A stretch of DNA of 38,634 nt from Cudoniella acicularis (taxonomy: Eukaryota > Ascomycota > Leotiomycetes > Helotiales > Helotiaceae). This document shows, piece by piece, positions 21,696 to 32,699 of this stretch. The stretch lies in assembly GCA_013054445.1 (NCBI GenBank), contig JAAMPI010000413.1:1-38634 (forward strand), in the 5' to 3' direction. The notes under the pieces were generated by a model. The model was not told the DNA's origin and made no database searches. It worked only from the letters and a program-made list of their open reading frames with translations. Every line of letters starts with the position of its first letter. The first letter of the stretch is position 1. Both the position numbers and the translations under genes were made by a program.

Positions 21696-24169
21696 ATGAC
21701 GTTCTGCGAAAGCAATATGTTTGCTGGCGAGGACAAGGGTCTGGGATATGCCGAAGAAGTTTACTCGATATCTACAAGAGAAGATGGGAAAGCTTTGAGT
21801 TTGCTCTGCCCCACGAAAAAGACCTTCGACAAATCTAATTCTTTGAATATCGCGACTCTGACAATAGTAAGCAATTTTCTCCCTTTCAATTGGCCTCTAC
21901 TTACCAAATCTAGGATATCGGTGCCCCGTTCGACGGAGCAATCTCTATCGAAACCACACACTGGCTTGGAGCTCTGAATCCAGGACCTCATTTCGATCTC
22001 TATCCGGCAGACAAACCACCAACCAGCGATGTCAACATATTAAGCTCTGATATATTGACAACAATATCCTCGGGTTCCATATCCGCGACAATCAAGACCG
22101 ACAGTAGCAACTTTGATATTCGATTTTACGCCACAGATGGCTCGAAACAACTCACATCCCTCCTCAATCGAAGCGTCGGGTTTGCATCTGTCCCTTCTCC
22201 CAGAAACCCAGTGCAAACCGGACATATACGGAATCTGCAGCACTCCATATTCACGCAGACGGGGCTGTCAGTGGGGGAGTCTATTTATGGTCTTGGTGAG
22301 CGATCTGGGGCATTTAATAAGGTTGGTCACTCCATCACGTTATGGAACGCAGATGGGGGAATATCTAGAGGCCAGGCATATAACAACATACCTTTCTGGA
22401 TCAGTTCTCGGGGTTATGGGATATTTATCGATACACCAGACAAAATCGAACTCGAAATTGGGAGTGGGAGGTGCTCCAGGGTTCGGACAACCGTTGAGGG
22501 CCAACGATTGAAATGGTGAGAAACATGGCCCTCGTAACTTATTTGTACTAAAGAAAATTTAGGTACATCCTCCACGGCCCATCCCCGAAAGAGATATTGC
22601 AAAAATACTGTATCTTGACCGGTCAGCCAGGAAATATTCCGAGTTGGAGCTTTGGCCCAGGATTGAGCACAGGTTCTACAGCCGACTACGATGAAGTTAC
22701 CGTCAAGTCCTTGGTCGAAGGCATGAAAAGTCGGGATATTTCTGTTGGAACATTCCATTTTGATTCATTTTGGATGAAACCGTTTCACTGGTGCGATTTC
22801 GTCTTTGACATAGAAAAGTTTCCAGATCCCAAAGCACAAATAGCTCATTTGAAATCCTCTGGTAAGTGATCCGCTCAACATCTTGATCGAATACTAATAC
22901 CATGAAGAATTAGTCGACAAGGTCTGCGTTTCGATAAATCCCTACCTCAGCCAAGCATCGCCGGTGTTCAAACTAGCAGCAAGTCGAGGCTACCTCCTCC
23001 GGCGAAAAAATGGCGATATCTTCCAAACGGACCATTGGCAAACTGGAATCGGAATCGTCGACTTCACTAATCCCGAAGCAGTTGAATGGTACGTGAGTTG
23101 TTTGCAAGAATTATTCGATAGTGGCGTTGATGCCATCAAAACCGATTTCGGACAGTATATCCCAACGGAAGATGTCGAGTGGTTCAATGCACCCCTGAAC
23201 CCCAAGAAGATGCGTAATTATTATGCCTTCCTCTACACCAAGATTGTGTACGAGGCTCTTCAAGATCAATTTGGCGAAAATGAGGCAGTTTTGTTTGCTC
23301 GAGCAGCCTCAGCTGGAACACAACGATTCCCAGTGCACTGTGGAAGCGACTGCGAACCCACGCCTGAAGGGATGGCCGAGTCCATTCGTGGTGGTCTCTC
23401 TCTCGGATTATGTGGTTATTCGTTCTGGTCTGTCGACATTGGAGGATCGATATCTGCGGGCTCACCGCCACCTTGGCTCTACAAACGCTGGCTCGCTTTC
23501 GGGCTTTTGTGCTCGCATTCTCGACTGCATGGTAAAACCTCATCTCCAGTGCCATGGATGATCGACGGCGATGATGAAAGCGCCCAAGGCTGTTCGAAAA
23601 TCCTGTCAAAATGGACTGCATTAAGAGCGCGTCTCATGCCGTATCTCTTCTCACAGGCACAAGAATCGGTTACGGCGGGATTGCCCCTCTCTTTACGCGC
23701 TATGCTGCTTGAATTTCCTGATGATCCAACATGCTGGTACCTCGATCGACAATTCATGCTTGGAGAAAGCATTCTCATCGCGCCTGTTTTCGAAGAATCA
23801 GGAGAAGTGGAATTCTATCTCCCCGCTGGCCGGTGGACGAATTTCTTCACCAACAAAGTCAAAGAGGGGCCGGGCTGGTTCAAGGAGCAGCATGAATTTG
23901 ACACGTTACCAATGTATGTTCGCGAAAATACAATTCTGGTGCTGGGAAAGTGGGGTGAGAGGAGGACAGTGTATGACTATTCGAAAAGCGTTGAGGTGTG
24001 TCTGTATCACACCCGTCCGGGGACGAAGTCGACGCTGTTTGGTTGTGAAGGGGAAGTGGCTGGCATTTTGGAGGTAGGTGATGATGAGCACTTGGTTGAC
24101 CAGGAGTTTTTGCAGGGTGCGTGGCATGTGACGAAGAATGGGAGGAGTGGGAGTCATACTCGGAAATAA
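21696..24169 (+). CDS. Intracellular alpha-xylosidase-like GH31 glycosidase
   Basis: Exons 21696-21866, 21914-22515, 22563-22861 and 22914-24169; 775 aa, YicI-type GH31 size. No signal peptide, so cytosolic. Motifs: GYAEEVYSI, SIYGLGERSGAFNKVG, PFWISSRGYGIF, FHFDSFWMKPFHWCDFVFD (typical of alpha-xylosidases rather than alpha-glucosidases), DAIKTDFGQYIP (nucleophile Asp435) and VHCGSDCEPT (acid/base Asp503). It is expected to remove alpha-1,6-linked xylose from xyloglucan oligosaccharides or isoprimeverose. Introns are 47, 47 and 52 nt; the last has a TACTAATAC branch. The usual KTDFGE reads KTDFGQ here and VHWGGD reads VHCGSD. The start could be 21717 instead of 21696 (second in-frame Met eight residues in). 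Distal beta-sheet domain with GEVEFYLPAGRWTNFF is present, so the enzyme looks intact. Confidence 0.92.
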
Positions 24170-24547
24170 ATGTGAGCAGTGGTTGTCCCAGGTAAGATGT
24201 GGATTGAAATACCCCTAATGGAATTGAAGTTGTGTTTTTTTCGTTTTTATCGCCCGAGCTCAAATTTCGAAAGTTCTGTTCCGCGTTATGTTCTCTCAAG
24301 TGATGATCATTGGTTGTCCATTTGAGCGATGCATGCTCAACAGAAAATGCGATTGCAATACATGATTCATCGCAATATTATTTTACGGTGTGACTGGGCT
24401 TTACCGGCTTGTAGATTTGGTCAAGAAGTTCTAGACCTGTCTCTTCGCCTTTTCGTTAGTTTTACTTTTGATCCTAACTGAACTTGTAGAACTGTCGATA
24501 CTTGTGAAGTAGTGTTTGCTATTCAATGGCTAACGTCCTTCTTTCTT
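24170..24547. other. Convergent intergenic spacer
   Basis: 378 bp between the GH31 3' end and the reverse-strand SDR 3' end. Nothing coding is visible. AT-rich tails suggest the 3' UTRs of both genes. Confidence 0.4.
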
Positions 24548-25438
24548 CTACTTGGCCAATTCCTCAATATCCGTCGCCTTCATAACAGCCATCATCGCAT
24601 CATCACACACCTTATTCGCCTCCCTAAAATAATGCCTCCCACCACTAATCTCAACCGCCTCCCCCCAAAGCACACCCCTCTTGTCCGCTTTCACACCATC
24701 AATTCTCGTTTCGTCCACACTCACATCATCCTTTCTTCCAACAAGCATAACAACCGTCTCTACAATCTTCTCTACTGGCGTGAAGAACTCCTCCGGGAAA
24801 TTCTCCCACTCCTTCGCCGTCAACAAATTCGTCTTCACCACACCCGGACAAATGGCATTCACACGAATGCGATCATTAAACCAGAAATGCTTCGCAACAC
24901 TGCGCATAAATCCCACAACACCATGCTTAGCAGCCGAATACGTGGGGGAATAATATGAAGGGTAGATTCCTCCACAACTCGCCGTCATCACAATATTCCT
25001 ATCCGTCCCTCCATCCAACAGCGACAAGCGGAAATAATGTAACGCCAAATACACCGTCCAAATCACCGAGTCCAAACAAATATCCACGCATTTCAAATCA
25101 TATCGCGGAGGAGGTTCAATACCCGTCTCGGGGTGTTTAGCATAGAAATTCCCTTTTTCAGCGATACCTGCGTTTGCAAATACGAAATCGAGACGGCGTT
25201 CGGTGACGAAGATGGTTTTGAAGCAATTGGCGATGGAGGTGTAGGAGGTTACGTCGCAGAGGTGGAAGGTGGCGTTTAGGGAGGTGGCGGCTTTTTCTCC
25301 GGCGGTGGCGGAGAGGTCGACCAGGTGGATGGACCAGGTGTCGCTGGTGCTAGTGGAGAGGGCTTGGGCGACTGCCAAGCCTATGCCACTTGCTCCGCCG
25401 GTGATGAGGGCTACTTTTTTGGTTGTTTTTGAGCCCAT
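24548..25438 (-). CDS. Short-chain dehydrogenase/reductase (classical SDR)
   Basis: 296 aa, intronless. Classical SDR features: nucleotide-binding TGGASGIG (residues 13-20), acidic HLVDLS at the end of beta-2 (Asp41, suggesting NAD preference), CDVT (residues 61-64), FANAGI (NAG at 89-91), catalytic Ser154 in MTASCGG, and YSAAKHG giving Tyr167 and Lys171. Tail: EISGGRHYFREANKVCDD. The closest recognisable type is the 15-hydroxyprostaglandin dehydrogenase-like group common in fungi; the true substrate (alcohol or ketone) is unknown. No signal peptide. It lies downstream of the second MFS transporter on the same strand, separated by 558 bp; a shared role is possible but unproven. Confidence 0.9.
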   Translation of the reverse strand: MGSKTTKKVALITGGASGIGLAVAQALSTSTSDTWSIHLVDLSATAGEKAATSLNATFHLCDVTSYTSIANCFKTIFVTERRLDFVFANAGIAEKGNFYAKHPETGIEPPPRYDLKCVDICLDSVIWTVYLALHYFRLSLLDGGTDRNIVMTASCGGIYPSYYSPTYSAAKHGVVGFMRSVAKHFWFNDRIRVNAICPGVVKTNLLTAKEWENFPEEFFTPVEKIVETVVMLVGRKDDVSVDETRIDGVKADKRGVLWGEAVEISGGRHYFREANKVCDDAMMAVMKATDIEELAK

Positions 25439-25996
25439 TTGAGTGGATTGAATGTGTCAAAGAAGAGTCAGAAAATTTCGAAGCACACTCATAAGTTCTA
25501 TTAAGTTTTTATTTCGAATTTAAGAAGTCATTAATATGTAGACTATTGTGAGGAAGTTCGGAAGCCGAGTTGAGTTCGACTCGGGACTGGGGAATGGGGG
25601 GGGGGGGGCGCGGGGAAATCTCAGTTCCCCAGACGGAAGTCTTTAGCATGAACCCCCAAGGCTCACTCAGGATATCATTTTCCGTCCCGCTGTCAACAAT
25701 TCCAATGTGGGAGGACTTCCTAAATGAGCTTGCGAACCGCTGTGGCACTGTCTGGGCTTCCGCTGCATTGACTGTTTATTTTATCAAAATTTTGAGTATT
25801 GCACACATATCTTATCACGAACAAGCTTCAATACTTCAACTGACAGCACGGTTCTATACCACTCGCAACAAAACTTCTTCTCATAATCTTCTATTTCACT
25901 CCCTTTCGCATTTAAATTCGATTTATCTTCTCGGTGATATTCTAATAAAGATCAAAAATTCCCTCTCCCGCCATATCTCTCTCTAATTTCTAATTT
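25439..25996. other. Intergenic with G13 tract
   Basis: Promoter side of the SDR gene and 3' flank of the MFS gene. A run of 13 G lies at 25596-25608, followed by CGCGGGG, and a short inverted repeat CCGAGT/ACTCGG spans 25565-25584. No ORF has a domain; 138-codon ORF 25570-25986 is low-complexity and rejected. Confidence 0.4.
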
Positions 25997-27823
25997 CTAA
26001 CTTCTAACTTCAACCTGCTCCTCCTCCAACCCCCCTTTATTTTCCAACCCCGCCTTCAAATCATCCAAATGCACCACCACCTCATCTCCAAAGATCTCAG
26101 CCAACTCCTCCAGACTCTTCCCTTTAGTTTCCGGGAACACGAATGCGACTACGAGGATAGAGACCGCGGTGAGGCAAACAAAGACTTTATTGAGCTTATG
26201 TTAGCAGATTGTTCGGGGAAAGAGGAAGGCAGTGGAAGTCTTACCGACGAAGTATTTCCATCCAATTGTTGCAATGGCTGTTGCGCCAGGTGTTACATAT
26301 GTCTAATTCATCCAAGTTAGCGCGATGAAAGAGAACGAAAAAAGGAGAGGAACGCATACAATACTGCTCACAAAATACGTGAAAGTCGCAAGTGCCACGC
26401 CCCTGGAACGAATATTGGTAGGGTAAACCTCCGAGCTGTAAATAAAAGATGCTGCATCCAGAAAAAAGCCGTAGAAGAATACATATCTATTTTTTGACGT
26501 TAACCAACAGTGCCGAAACGCGGCAAAGGGGGTACGAGGGGCTAAGCGATGAAGATAGAGGGGGGGGAATACAGCATTATTGCGAAGATTGCGACGCGCT
26601 TTCCTACCAGCGATGGATGAGGACCTGTGACGAACTGGGCAATCATAGCTGTTTCCAAGATCAGCGCTACAAGACAGCCGGAGAGGCCTGTGATGAGAGC
26701 CTGTGGATTACGCGGTCAGCGACCCAGTTGCATTTGAAGTTGGGAGTTGGGAAAAGGGGACCCGGGGAACATACAAATCGCCTTCCCGTCCAGTCAATAG
26801 TCAATAAAGAGCCCAAATTACCCAGAGCGCCGATCAAAGTGTAAATGCAGTACATGAGCAAGGGAAGAAAGCCAGTAAGTCCAAGCTGCGTGTAAATAAT
26901 CACACTGTAGTAATTAATAACCAGTGCACCGCTAGAATTCGCAGCAAATTGTATAAAGCTGCTTAAGAATGCGCGTTTTCTGTATGAGGGATTGGAAAGA
27001 ATAGCCCAGTAACCTGTTGGGTTTGAATTTTCGAATTCGATTTGTCGTCGCATTTGATCGAATTCCAATTGCGTTGCGACGTCGTTTGGATCGCTGGTAT
27101 CGTGATGGAGACGAGAGAGATTAATCCATGCCTCATCCACACGGCCTTTCATCAGCAGCCAGCGAGGAGATTCAGGAACCCAGATACATCCAAGAAGGAG
27201 GATTAAAGCCGGAAGTGTAGTCAACGCAATGGGACCTCGCCATTGGAAAGTTAGGTTCTTGGAGAAGTAGCAGCCGAAGCCTACCCATGCAGATGTGTTG
27301 TAGCCAGCTACCAGGAAGAATCCGTGGAGACCCGTTAGCATCCCCCGTTTTGATGGTGTTGAAGACTCGGCGAGGTAAATGGGAGTAATGGTTGCCAACG
27401 CTCCAAGTCCGCAACCTTGAATGATTCGAACGACGATGAGCATTGCGACATGGACACTTCCTGCTGAGAGAGCTCCGCCGATGATACTGGTGATTGCCGC
27501 AGTCATGATTGCGTATCTGCGGCCGATGTTATCGGCGATAGGTCCTCCGATAAGTGCTCCCATTGCTGCGCCGAAGAAGAAAAGAGCGTTGACGGCGCCG
27601 AGGATGTGGTTGGTATATACGGCATCTGGTCCTGTGGTAGAAAGCTTGAAATAATCGTAGAATCCGGGCTGGCCGATACTTGTAGCGAAAGATGCGAAGC
27701 CTGTTGAATTAGCTATGATTTTCGAATGAAATGTATAGGAGTATTACCAAATCCATAGGTGAAGCTGCCCATTGCAACAGTTAAACCAACTCCTACATTG
27801 TAAGCCGTAGTTTTGGACGTCAT
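25997..27823 (-). CDS. MFS sugar transporter (second copy, different subfamily)
   Basis: Six exons: 27823-27748, 27700-26775, 26700-26573, 26486-26360, 26302-26245 and 26184-25997; 500 aa. Introns are 47, 74, 86, 57 and 60 nt. Motifs: MGSFTYGFGFASF (helix 1), ADNIGRRYAIM (loop 2-3), GALATITPIYLAESS, WVPESPRWLLMKGR (PESPRwL), FGCYFSK, ALVINYYSVIIYTQLG (helix 7 region with the NYY signature), SSEVYPTNIRSRG and FPETKGKSLEE near the C-terminus. The long cytosolic C-tail is acidic and ends VEVRS. A sugar:H+ symporter at the plasma membrane is the family role; the sugar is not determinable. The third intron (86 nt) carries an eight-base run of C on the coding strand. Each junction was fixed by keeping a family motif in frame. 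Confidence 0.9.
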
Positions 27824-28939
27824 TTTGCTGATGTTGCTCTCAAGACCACCGAATTTCCGGGGCAGAAAATTTCAAGAATCAAAGGAACACGATAAGTGAA
27901 AAGGGAGGATTGATATTGGCCAAGGTATTCTTATCAAGCATTTCCCCATGATGCAACTATAGAATGCGGGGAAACCCGCGGGGTCGGGCCCTAGCTTCTT
28001 TTGGCGCAACTTTGACCCTTCACAACGGAATGGAAAAGTCGATGGCTTCATTAAATCCAAAAAGGAGGCGTCCCCCGTTGATTTTAGCTAGGATCATGGC
28101 TCGAACAGTACACACATATGTTGAATCATTAAAGATACCGTGGGCAGCCTCGGCTGGAACAGGTTCCGCAACACAGTGTGGCAAAATTGATACTCGAAAA
28201 CGATAAATTGAAAGGAAAACGAAATCCGATAGTCACAATTATTTAGACTGTTCTAAAGTGCGCCCATTTCTCAATAAAACTCTTGAATGATTTCAGGTAT
28301 AAGACGGGGAAATGATGATGGAATTCGCATGTGAAAAGTACGTAGAAGAGAAGTTTAGGGGGAAGGCTGAAGAAGTTGTCGGGACGGAAAACGATATCCG
28401 GGAAACTGAAAATCGCGAGACACTTACCGACCACTAGCCTACTTCTTCGTAAAATTGTAGTAATACGCTTAGGACTATAACACAAGAATCCTAGCTCTCT
28501 ATATAATTTAGAATCTCTTCTAGTATTTTATGATTTTAGTATAAATTACATGGAAAGAAAATAAGGTGTAAAAGTAAAGAAATGGTCGCTTAAGCCCTTA
28601 CCATCGTATTTATGTGGTATTCGCCTTGCGGACGAATAAGAGAAGAAAATAAGAGAATAGAGGTACTCTCTCTTCAAGTAGATAAATGGTTGAGCAGCAA
28701 ATTTCAGAACACTGTAGTGGAACTTCGAGCCAAAGGTGCCACACACAGGGAAGAGAAGATGCTGAAGCAGAGTGTCCACTTTATCAAAGACCGGGAGAGC
28801 TTTAACGCAACAGTCAACCAAAGTATTCGAAGAGGTTGCAATTTCATTATTTTCATCGTAAAAAACTGACAACAGCAAATTACTTAACTCTGGACAGTCT
28901 TCATCCAATTCTTATATAGGCAATAAAATGAGCGACTAC
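27824..28939. other. Intergenic; AT-rich with two antisense ORFs
   Basis: About 1.1 kb upstream of the MFS gene. At 28546-28908 a 120-codon reverse ORF overlaps an 85-codon forward ORF (28612-28869). Neither has a domain I recognise, and neither shows codon use that would favour one. The interval becomes AT-rich towards 28,500 and marks the transition to the decayed compartment. Confidence 0.4.
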
Positions 28940-29401
28940 AGTACTACGCAACTGCTGTTAGCCGAATTCTCAAACCCCACCAAAAACACCTAAGTAACAC
29001 CATCTACACTAAGTAATATAAATAGAACTACACTAGGTGCGAATTTATCGTGTGATATCGAGCATCACTAGAAAGCAATAATTAATTGTATCACGACGAA
29101 TAATTGTTTTGAGGTGACAATAGGGACAAAAGTTATAGGTTTATCGAGGCTACTTAAATATTTAGCGAATTTGTATATAAAATCGTAAAAAACGTATAAT
29201 ACTAAGATTTTTAACTATATAACTCTATAACTACACAATATAAATAAAAATACAAAGAGGAAATAATTAGGATAGAACGCCTAAAGAACTTGCGCTATTA
29301 GAAAACTTAAAATAATGTTGCTGGTCTAGGAATTATTTAAGGTGTTCGTGCTGAGTTTTGGTGGTGGGGGCCATTTCGGCTAACAGCAGTTGCACGACAC
29401 T
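28940..29401. mobile_element. 462-bp TIR element (MITE-like)
   Basis: A 19-bp perfect inverted repeat: GCAACTGCTGTTAGCCGAA at 28948-28966 and its reverse complement at 29375-29393. The similarity continues outward for eight bases (AGTACTAC versus AGTGTCGT) differing only by A/G or C/T transitions, and inward loosely (CCCACCAAAA). The AT-rich interior has no coding frame. This is a non-autonomous terminal-inverted-repeat element altered by RIP-like transitions. No clear target duplication is visible. Confidence 0.65.
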
Positions 29402-29474
29402 TCGCAAGCCGGGCAGCCAGCTCAGTAAAGCAGGCGGCCTTCAGTTCTTCCGTCCACTCGAGGATCCCCTAACA

Positions 29475-32022
29475 CTAAAAGCTAGCACTTCTTAGTGTCC
29501 TCTGATACCTTTTCTTGTTAGCTTCTTCTGTCTGCTGATCTATCAGCTCCGGGTGGCCAATATCAATGTCCAACAATGACTTCAAATCTCCTCTACCGTC
29601 CCTTGCAGAAGAGGACCCATCTGCGCGGTCTATTTCCAATCTCTTGCAAAGCTCTTTGAGGACATCCGTTACTAAACTTCTATTCTCTCCGACGTGTTCA
29701 ACAGCGTCGTCGTTCGAGGTAAGTTTAATCTTCCCCAGTTCAACTTTGCGTGTGAACACCTCCAGGAAAATTTGCGGCCAAGGATAAATGGCGCTTCCTG
29801 ACGAGCAGAGATGGGTGATTCATCAAACCGCGAACCCGACTCTTCTAGTTTCAACAGTGCTGACAGTTTCCAGTGGCGGTAGAAACCCGAGTTTACAATA
29901 TCTGGCCTTTGTGGTGTCTTGAACTCCAAGTTGAGTTCGCCCTGAGGGGATACGGGGAGCAGGAACGTGCCCCATTCTTGGTTTGTTATAGCAAGATATG
30001 CTAGAATATCTGCAGCGTTTGTGCCTTCCATTTGCTCAAGTAAGGTATCTTCAGACGTGGGTTTGGCCAAACCTACGTTCCATTCAGGTCTTCGCGTGCA
30101 ACGTAAATAGAATCCACATTTACCATTGTACCAGTGGAGCAAACTGCCCATGCGTGAAAAGGGTCCGTTTCTGGGTCGTCTTTTAGTGGAATAGCCACTA
30201 TAACAAGGACACGAGTCTTGAGAAAAGGGCTAGGGACCCCTTCGAGCAAGGAAGCGAGTTGTGTGAGGACATTCGTGAAGATCAGATCATCGTACTTTCC
30301 GGATGTAGCAAGATTTAGCATATTCAGAGCTGCAACTATGCTGTCCAGGGCAATGAGATAATTAGTATTTCCGTACTTAAGGGTACGCTCCACTCTAGTA
30401 TTACGTATCAGGAAATCTACACGATACTGAGGTAATTAGTAATGATTCGATACGTACTAAAATAGTTATTATTTCGGCAAATACGTATTAATTACGGAAA
30501 TATACTAATATACGGATTACTCTCCTTAATAGGGGCTAAAAAGCTATAACAGGAGCTGAAAAGCTATATAATCTCCATATCTTGTACGAAATATCACGTG
30601 GTTTAGAAAAAACTATTTATTCTAAGCCTCTTATTTCTAAATTAAGGAATATATAACTTTATTTACTTAGAATATTAAAAATGGAAGTGGTAATTATAAA
30701 ATTATAGACTTGAAAACCCCCTATTAAAACACGCATTCTGTATATTAGTATACAGATAATAATACGTATTTTTAGTAGCACTGTACGCCGTGAGTACTAT
30801 GTACCTAATACTGTACGGGAAGTGGTAAAAAAACCTCAATATCAGTCACCGTAATACGGGCGTATACTATTTACCACACTGGTCCAGAGGTATCAAAGCC
30901 TTGGTATACGCGCCTTTGATCCGTGTTGATGAGACCATTGGCCTCGGATCTGCATATTCTGACTCGTCTTCCATACGTAAGACTAACAAGACTGACGTGC
31001 CAAAATGAATGACCGTATCCGCACACCCTGTGAATATTGGTAGTCCAGCAAACAATCCTTCGTTGGTTGCATTGTACTGTGTATGAGCATATGCGTACTG
31101 GAAAAATTGTAGGTCAACGTCCTGGTCAGAGAGCTCGTTCGAGATGAAATTGTACACAGTACTGCCTCTTGCACGCAGAGCCCCTATGATCTTTTGCAAC
31201 GCGACCCCGAATGGATCTTCTTTGGAATAGTCGTATGATATGTTGCATATTGTTGCCCAGCAGCAAACTAAGTCCGCCTTATATGTAGCATTTCGCCGGG
31301 GGCCTGAACCAAATGAGTCGAGCATAAGATTCAAATGAGCCTTGAATTGCTCATCTACCGTTCGAGGTTCTTTCGCTTGAGATCGAAGGCCAAGAATTCC
31401 GTCTGTGCCATAGTTGGGAAATGCGGTTTGACACCTGATATCAGATTCCGAGATTTCCTCGAAGGAAATAAAGGCCTCCTCAAAAGGGAAAAGCTACTTG
31501 ATGTCGTCAAGATAATGCCTGCAGAAACCTCTTGAGAATCCAAGATCCATAAGAGCGTATTGGCCCTGCCGGAGCTTGTAATTCACGACCATGATTGCTG
31601 CATAGACGATAGTAGATTTCACTTTTTGGACCGTTGGGGGTGCTGCCCCTGAGTCGTCCTGAATATCTAGACTGATTTCGACATCAAACGAGGTTGCCCA
31701 CTCCTGGAAAGTCCAAGCCCGCATCCAGTACTCGTACTTGGACTCAGATAACTCATTCTGGAACGACTTCATGGAGTCGAATTTAGGTGGTCATACTACA
31801 TTTTTTGCAACACATGTCGACAAGATTATAAGGACCCCAGACATGCGAGATTGCCTTGTATTCGAGGTCCTCACTGGGAATACCGATGATAATAGTAACA
31901 AAGCCGCCTTAAGGTACTGAGCATAGATAGGCTGAGAAGCAAGATCGACAAGTGTCCAGAACTATGCTCTTTACTGTTGCAGAGCCTTCCCCTCCTGTTC
32001 GTCTGGTGTCCGGTTCCGCCAT
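29475..32022 (-). pseudogene. HET-domain (heterokaryon incompatibility) pseudogene
   Basis: Read from 32022 (ATG) downward. The first frame contains TAA at 31911, then EYKAISHVWG (31860-31834), the signature of the HET domain. About 60-100 residues normally found between this and the next motif are missing or scrambled, and a TGA precedes PPKFDSMKSF. YWMRAWTFQEW (around 31725) is the second HET motif. A TAG at 31493-31491 interrupts YLDDIK and LFPFEEAF. The frame continues to DQCG at 30870, where a 470-bp element is inserted, and resumes at 30393 (ALDSIVAALNML, HAWAVCSTGTM). Frame changes near 30085 and 29750 (RPEWNVGLAKPTSED, then VELGKIKLTSND) end it at 29475. HET proteins trigger cell death on fusion of unlike hyphae. 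Multiple stops, frame breaks and a deletion show it is dead; the stops fit CAG to TAG and TGG to TGA change. Confidence 0.82.
30398..30867. mobile_element. 470-bp TA-flanked insertion in the HET pseudogene
   Basis: AT-rich non-coding block that splits the HET reading frame. It is bounded by TA at 30396-30397 and 30868-30869. Ends are similar inverted sequences: GTATTACGTATC at the left and, reverse-complemented, GTATACGCCCGTATTACGG at the right, with GATACTGAGG versus GATATTGAGG at about the same distance inside. TA duplication and such ends suggest a non-autonomous Tc1/mariner-type element. It contains many TACGTA-like subterminal motifs and no ORF. Confidence 0.6.
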
Positions 32023-32699
32023 TAATTGCACTGCTCCCGGTATGCTACTAGGATTCTCGTTTCAGCCACTTCGAAGGAAATTTTGAGTTGATAACCGCCT
32101 ACTGTATTAGACTTTAGCCCTCGTATCTCGAAGTATTCGATAGCGGAACTTAGATGAGGTAGTCGAAATCGCCCTTTAGCGGAGGAGGCCTGTATGATAA
32201 CTACAAGCTTCTTATAGATCCTCCTTCTTAGCCTTCATACCTAGAGCCAATAATTTTGGTTTACGAGAGACATGAAACCACATCAGCTGAACAAAGTCGT
32301 AGTGTGTGGTGTTGCGAAGTGCCAGGCTGTACTAAAACGTACCCAATCCTCGCCGAGAGTTCATTAGTAAGGCCACCTGGTGAGCTGAGTCTACACCACT
32401 ATCACGAAGTGTGCCTCAAAAGATGTCCTATAAGCCTGACAGCCATGCTACTACGCCGCCCACGCAGCCTCATGAAGAAATACACATTTCCTGAGCCCCT
32501 GGCAAATTTCTGAAATCCAATCCCATCGAAATGCCACCCGCTGTCGTTATAATACATAATGCTCCAAACGCTGTCCCCACGGCTCATACATATATATCAT
32601 TGTCCATCTTCCAACATTGTATGTCCTCCCTGTATCCAATTCTTTAACTCCATGGATCCTCTGATCTACGTGCCGTTATCGATTACCAGGTATCCCAGC
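32023..32699. other. Intergenic; possible zinc-finger-like remnant
   Basis: Between the HET relic and the membrane protein. A forward frame at 32256-32513 contains CEVPGCTKTYP, then SSLVR and LHHYHEVC, which recall a degenerate C2H2 zinc finger, but spacing is wrong and no more of a gene is seen. Otherwise no gene. Confidence 0.25.

Noticed and set aside
25570..25986. 138-codon forward ORF containing the poly-G tract
   Set aside because: Low-complexity, antisense to the SDR upstream region and without domain content.
28546..28908. Opposed ORFs (120 codons reverse, 85 codons forward)
   Set aside because: Antisense to each other, no family recognised, and neither has flanking exons that extend it.
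32256..32513. Zinc-finger-like forward ORF (CEVPGCTKTYP ... HHYHEVC)
   Set aside because: Cys/His spacing does not match a C2H2 finger and nothing upstream or downstream completes a gene; kept only as a weak remnant note.
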